Source: Pseudanabaena sp. | GTDB lineage: Bacteria > Cyanobacteriota > Cyanobacteriia > Pseudanabaenales > Pseudanabaenaceae | Length of the DNA: 64,000 nt | Assembly: GCA_003249015.1 (NCBI GenBank) | Contig: QBLS01000003.1 | Location: 124,001 to 188,000, forward strand | Direction of reading: 5' to 3' | Shown here: positions 61,445-64,000 of the stretch, one piece after another | Layout: each line of letters opens with the position of its first letter | Position numbering within the stretch: the stretch's first letter is position 1 | Made by a program: the position numbers and the translations under genes | Notes under the pieces: generated by a model | What the model saw: only the letters and a program-made list of their open reading frames with translations | What the model was told of the DNA's origin: nothing | Database searches by the model: none

Positions 61445-63242
61445 AGTGAATCGCCTCGTGGGTTTGCCCAGTTTGCAAGTTCCACAAACCTGTGTAAACT
61501 CCATTCAAAGTAACCAATTGATCATGGGTTCCTGTTTCCACAACCTTGCCTTGTTCCATGACATAGATCCGATCAGCATTGCGGATTGTGGAGAGGCGAT
61601 GGGCGATCGCGATGGTGGTGCGATTTTTGGTGATTCGATCAAGGGATTTCTGAATTGCAGCTTCCGTCTCATTGTCAACCGCAGAAGTTGCTTCATCAAG
61701 GATTAATATCGGTGGATTCCGTAATACGGCGCGGGCGATCGCAATTCTTTGTCGTTGACCACCCGATAGCTTTTGACCGCGCTCACCGACAATTGTGTCG
61801 TAGCCATTGGGTAAAGACAGGATAAATTCATGGGCTTCCGCAATTTTGGCAGCTTCTACAATCTGATCGACAGTTGCATCAAAGGAGCCGTAGGTAATAT
61901 TTTCTAAAACCGAACCATGAAACAGAAACACATCTTGGCTCACCCAACCAATACAAGAACGCAGCGATCGCAATTCTAGTTCGCGAATTTCGATACCATC
62001 GACAAAAATATGACCTGACTGGATTTCATAGAGCCTGAGTAACAGTTTCACCAAGGTACTTTTACCTGAGCCTGTCGCTCCTACTATCGCCGTAGTTTTG
62101 TTAGCGGCAATTTCTAAGGATAGATTTTCGACAATCGGAAAATCGGCTCGATAGCCAAAGGTGACATCTTTTAAAATGATTTCGCCACGCATGGGAATTT
62201 GATCAAGTACGGGCAGAGGAAAAGATTTCGTCCCAGAATGGATGGCGATCGGGGTATCAAGTAAATCAAGAATGCGATTAGTAGAAGCCATGGCTCGTTG
62301 GTATTGATCAAGAGTTTCGCCAAGGCGAGTCAATGGCCAAAGCAAGCGCTGAATCAAATAAACCATCACCGAGTAATTGCCTACTGATAGCTTCTGAGCC
62401 TGTACTTCCAATCCGCCGTAGTACAAAATCGCAATAAATCCCATGAAGATCAAGATTCTAATCAATGGCACAAAGGCAGCCGAATAGGCGATCGCCGCGC
62501 GATTACTCTGACGGTAGCGATCGCTTTCTTTCTCAATGCGTTTGCGCTCATAGTCTTCAGTTACAAACGCTTTGATCGTAGTGATGCCGCCGATATTATT
62601 AGCTAGCTGCCCATTGAGCATTCCGACCTTTTCCCGTACTTCAGCATATCTGGGAGCTAGAAATTTCTGAAACCAGATCGAACCCCAGAGGATAAATGGC
62701 ATCGGCGACATGGCTAGCCAAGCGACGTTAGGCGTAATTACAAAAAATGCGCCCCCGATTAACAGAATGGTTGCCGAAACCTGAATTACTTCATTTGCGC
62801 CACCATCAAGAAAGCGTTCCAATTGATTGACATCATCACTGACAATCGACATCAATCCGCCCGAACTACGCTCTTCAAAAAAGGCAAGCTCTAACTCTTG
62901 CAAGTGCTGATAAGTATCGAGGCGTAGGTCATGCTGCAAGGTCTGCGCGAGGTTGCGCCATTGCAAAGCATAGGCATATTCAAAAATTGATTCCAGCGCC
63001 CAAATCACCCCACTAATCATCGACAGCACCAACAGTTGTGCAGCTAGCCCTTCCACACCTAAAGGATTTGCCCAAAAGTTTTCTTTTTGCAATACCAAGT
63101 CGATCGCAGCTCCAATTAAAACAGGTGGAGCTAAGTCAAAGAATTTATTTAAAATCGAACAGGTAGTTGCCGTCCAAATCTGAGGACGATATTTGTGGGC
63201 ATAGCGCGTTAGACGAATGAAAGGATGGGCTTGTTTGGGCAT
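61443..63242 (-). CDS. ABC exporter, fused membrane and ATPase domains
   Basis: 599 residues: six membrane helices (about 20-310) and a C-terminal ATPase (about 345-590) with Walker A VGATGSGKSTL, LSGGQRQRIAIARAV, Walker B ILILDEATSAVD and the H-loop AHRLSTI. The type is that of bacterial multidrug/lipid half-transporters (MdlB/MsbA-like), active as a homodimer or heterodimer. The motif FEERSSGGLMSIVSDDVNQLERFLD is typical. The substrate is unknown. It diverges from metH across a 299-bp hairpin-rich gap. Confidence 0.92.
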   Translation of the reverse strand: MPKQAHPFIRLTRYAHKYRPQIWTATTCSILNKFFDLAPPVLIGAAIDLVLQKENFWANPLGVEGLAAQLLVLSMISGVIWALESIFEYAYALQWRNLAQTLQHDLRLDTYQHLQELELAFFEERSSGGLMSIVSDDVNQLERFLDGGANEVIQVSATILLIGGAFFVITPNVAWLAMSPMPFILWGSIWFQKFLAPRYAEVREKVGMLNGQLANNIGGITTIKAFVTEDYERKRIEKESDRYRQSNRAAIAYSAAFVPLIRILIFMGFIAILYYGGLEVQAQKLSVGNYSVMVYLIQRLLWPLTRLGETLDQYQRAMASTNRILDLLDTPIAIHSGTKSFPLPVLDQIPMRGEIILKDVTFGYRADFPIVENLSLEIAANKTTAIVGATGSGKSTLVKLLLRLYEIQSGHIFVDGIEIRELELRSLRSCIGWVSQDVFLFHGSVLENITYGSFDATVDQIVEAAKIAEAHEFILSLPNGYDTIVGERGQKLSGGQRQRIAIARAVLRNPPILILDEATSAVDNETEAAIQKSLDRITKNRTTIAIAHRLSTIRNADRIYVMEQGKVVETGTHDQLVTLNGVYTGLWNLQTGQTHEAIH

Positions 63243-63345
63243 TGTGATGCTCTTTATTTTTGTAATCTTATTTCCATTATGAAACCGATATTGGAGTTTT
63301 CAGCATCTAAGAAAATTTTAAAAAGCTAGCAAAGCCGCTTTTGCC

Positions 63346-63381
63346 CTAAAAGACTGAAAGCTTAGCTTTCAGTCTTTTAGA
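63346..63381. repeat. perfect 17-bp hairpin
   Basis: CTAAAAGACTGAAAGCT (63346-63362) pairs with 63365-63381 around TA. It lies in the divergent region before metH. Confidence 0.7.
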
Positions 63382-63419
63382 GGTTTGGGTTTGAGCGCAA
63401 AGCGCCGTAGGACAGATTG

Positions 63420-63472
63420 CAACCCGCATAGAGTTAGGCGGCGCTATGCGCCGCCTAACTCTATGCGGGTTG
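63420..63472. repeat. perfect 25-bp GC-core hairpin upstream of metH
   Basis: Arms 63420-63444 and 63448-63472 pair perfectly around TAT. TGAGCGCAAAGCGCCGTA, an E3-like end, precedes it near 63393. It lies 70 nt upstream of the metH start. I saw no cobalamin-riboswitch consensus beside it. Confidence 0.75.
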
Positions 63473-63541
63473 CTCAGCTTGCTATACTTTCTGTAAAGTG
63501 GATTTGTTAGACTTGCTTAGTAAGCTTAAGGTTATACACAC

Positions 63542-64000
63542 ATGAGTTTGTTTCTGGAACGTCTTCACAGTAGCGATCGCCCTGTCATTGTTTTTGATGG
63601 TGCGATGGGTACAAATTTGCAGGTACAAGACCTCACTGCCGAAGACTTTGGCGGTGCAGAGTATGAGGGTTGCAATGAGTATCTGGTGATGACAAAACCT
63701 GAAGCAGTCGCCAAGGTGCATCGCGACTTCTTAGCCGCAGGTGCAGATGTGATCGAGACGGATACCTTTGGCGGGACATCGATTGTGTTGGCGGAGTATG
63801 ACCTCGCGCACATGGCATATGAGCTAAGCAAAAAAGCAACCGAACTAGCCAAGTCTGTTGCTGCTGAATTTTCCACACCTGAAAAGCCCCGTTTTGTGGC
63901 TGGCTCCATTGGCCCCACCACCAAGCTGCCTACCCTGCTGCATATCGATTTCGACAATATGAAGCAGTCCTTTATCGAACAAATTGCGGGGCTGTACGAT
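63542..64000 (+). CDS. metH: cobalamin-dependent methionine synthase, N-terminal part (partial)
   Basis: The first 153 residues, cut by the window edge, from the ATG at 63542. They form the start of the homocysteine-binding barrel: [49 protein letters not shown] and [10 protein letters not shown] match MetH. The zinc cysteines, folate, cobalamin and activation domains would be beyond the edge. With ahcY it forms the methyl cycle, and its cofactor need ties in with cobK. Whether it is full length cannot be seen. Confidence 0.92.
   Translation, partial: MSLFLERLHSSDRPVIVFDGAMGTNLQVQDLTAEDFGGAEYEGCNEYLVMTKPEAVAKVHRDFLAAGADVIETDTFGGTSIVLAEYDLAHMAYELSKKATELAKSVAAEFSTPEKPRFVAGSIGPTTKLPTLLHIDFDNMKQSFIEQIAGLYD

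Noticed and set aside
63393-63541. Cobalamin riboswitch upstream of metH
   Set aside because: A B12-dependent gene invites one, but I saw no B12-box-like consensus; the space is filled by the palindromes.

Overview
This looks like chromosomal DNA of a filamentous or unicellular cyanobacterium, most likely Pseudanabaena-like. The HIP1 octamer GCGATCGC is scattered through most genes. There are cyanobacterium- or plastid-type genes: a Ycf35/DUF1257 end, Crr7, a FurB/Zur-like regulator, FtsH, a CtpA-type protease, MenD and DevBCA exporters. Intergenic regions are packed with perfect palindromes built on a GGCGC-N3-GCGCC core. I found no rRNA or tRNA gene and no CRISPR array.

Layout. 0-8 kb: housekeeping and small genes (EAL phosphodiesterase, CAP protein, RluE-like pseudouridine synthase, lipoate ligase, YbjN-like protein, CtpA-type protease, DUF1993 protein, AAC(3)-I-like acetyltransferase). 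8.2-15.7 kb: an envelope-export region with TetR, DevB, GNAT, a second TetR, a GT1 glycosyltransferase, DevC, a GAP/LysE-like membrane protein and DevA. 15.7-25 kb: a plastic accessory region with a MazF-type toxin-antitoxin pair, a class II aldolase, a MarR regulator with its membrane-protein target, an AAA ATPase + DUF4276/TOPRIM-like pair, a ClC channel, an AlkC-like protein, at least five copies of a HIP1-bounded repeat and two decayed copies of devA. 25-50 kb: core genes (ScpB, Crr7, FtsH, Sua5/YciO, SerS, AhcY, a Crp-type regulator, a broken MazEF, PrfC, RluD-type, CobK, a ClC-CBS-Usp fusion, an RND pump, RlmI, a Fur-type regulator, NrdR, DPMS-GtrA, LpxD). 51.3-57.3 kb: a DesK/NarL two-component system, a FAS1 plus beta-barrel protein and a second DevBCA exporter. 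57.4-64 kb: small unknown genes, Maf, MenD, an ABC exporter and the start of MetH.

How parts fit. The two DevBCA loci are the most system-like content. In the first, exporter subunits are interleaved with a glycosyltransferase, an acetyltransferase and a GAP-like protein, which suggests (inference) making and exporting a glycosylated lipid or similar envelope compound. Its first TetR gene has a near-consensus promoter with a 9-bp inverted repeat over the start site. In the second, the motif TGAC-N4-GTCA-YATCC occurs once before the two-component genes and once before the FAS1-devBCA genes, each time exactly 37 nt upstream of a -10-like hexamer. This predicts one autoregulated regulon controlling an envelope exporter. 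The AAA-DUF4276 pair, which is HIP1-poor and translationally overlapping, is the best candidate for a defence-type module. The palindromic elements, in three apparent families with different terminal repeats, are the most striking non-genic structure.
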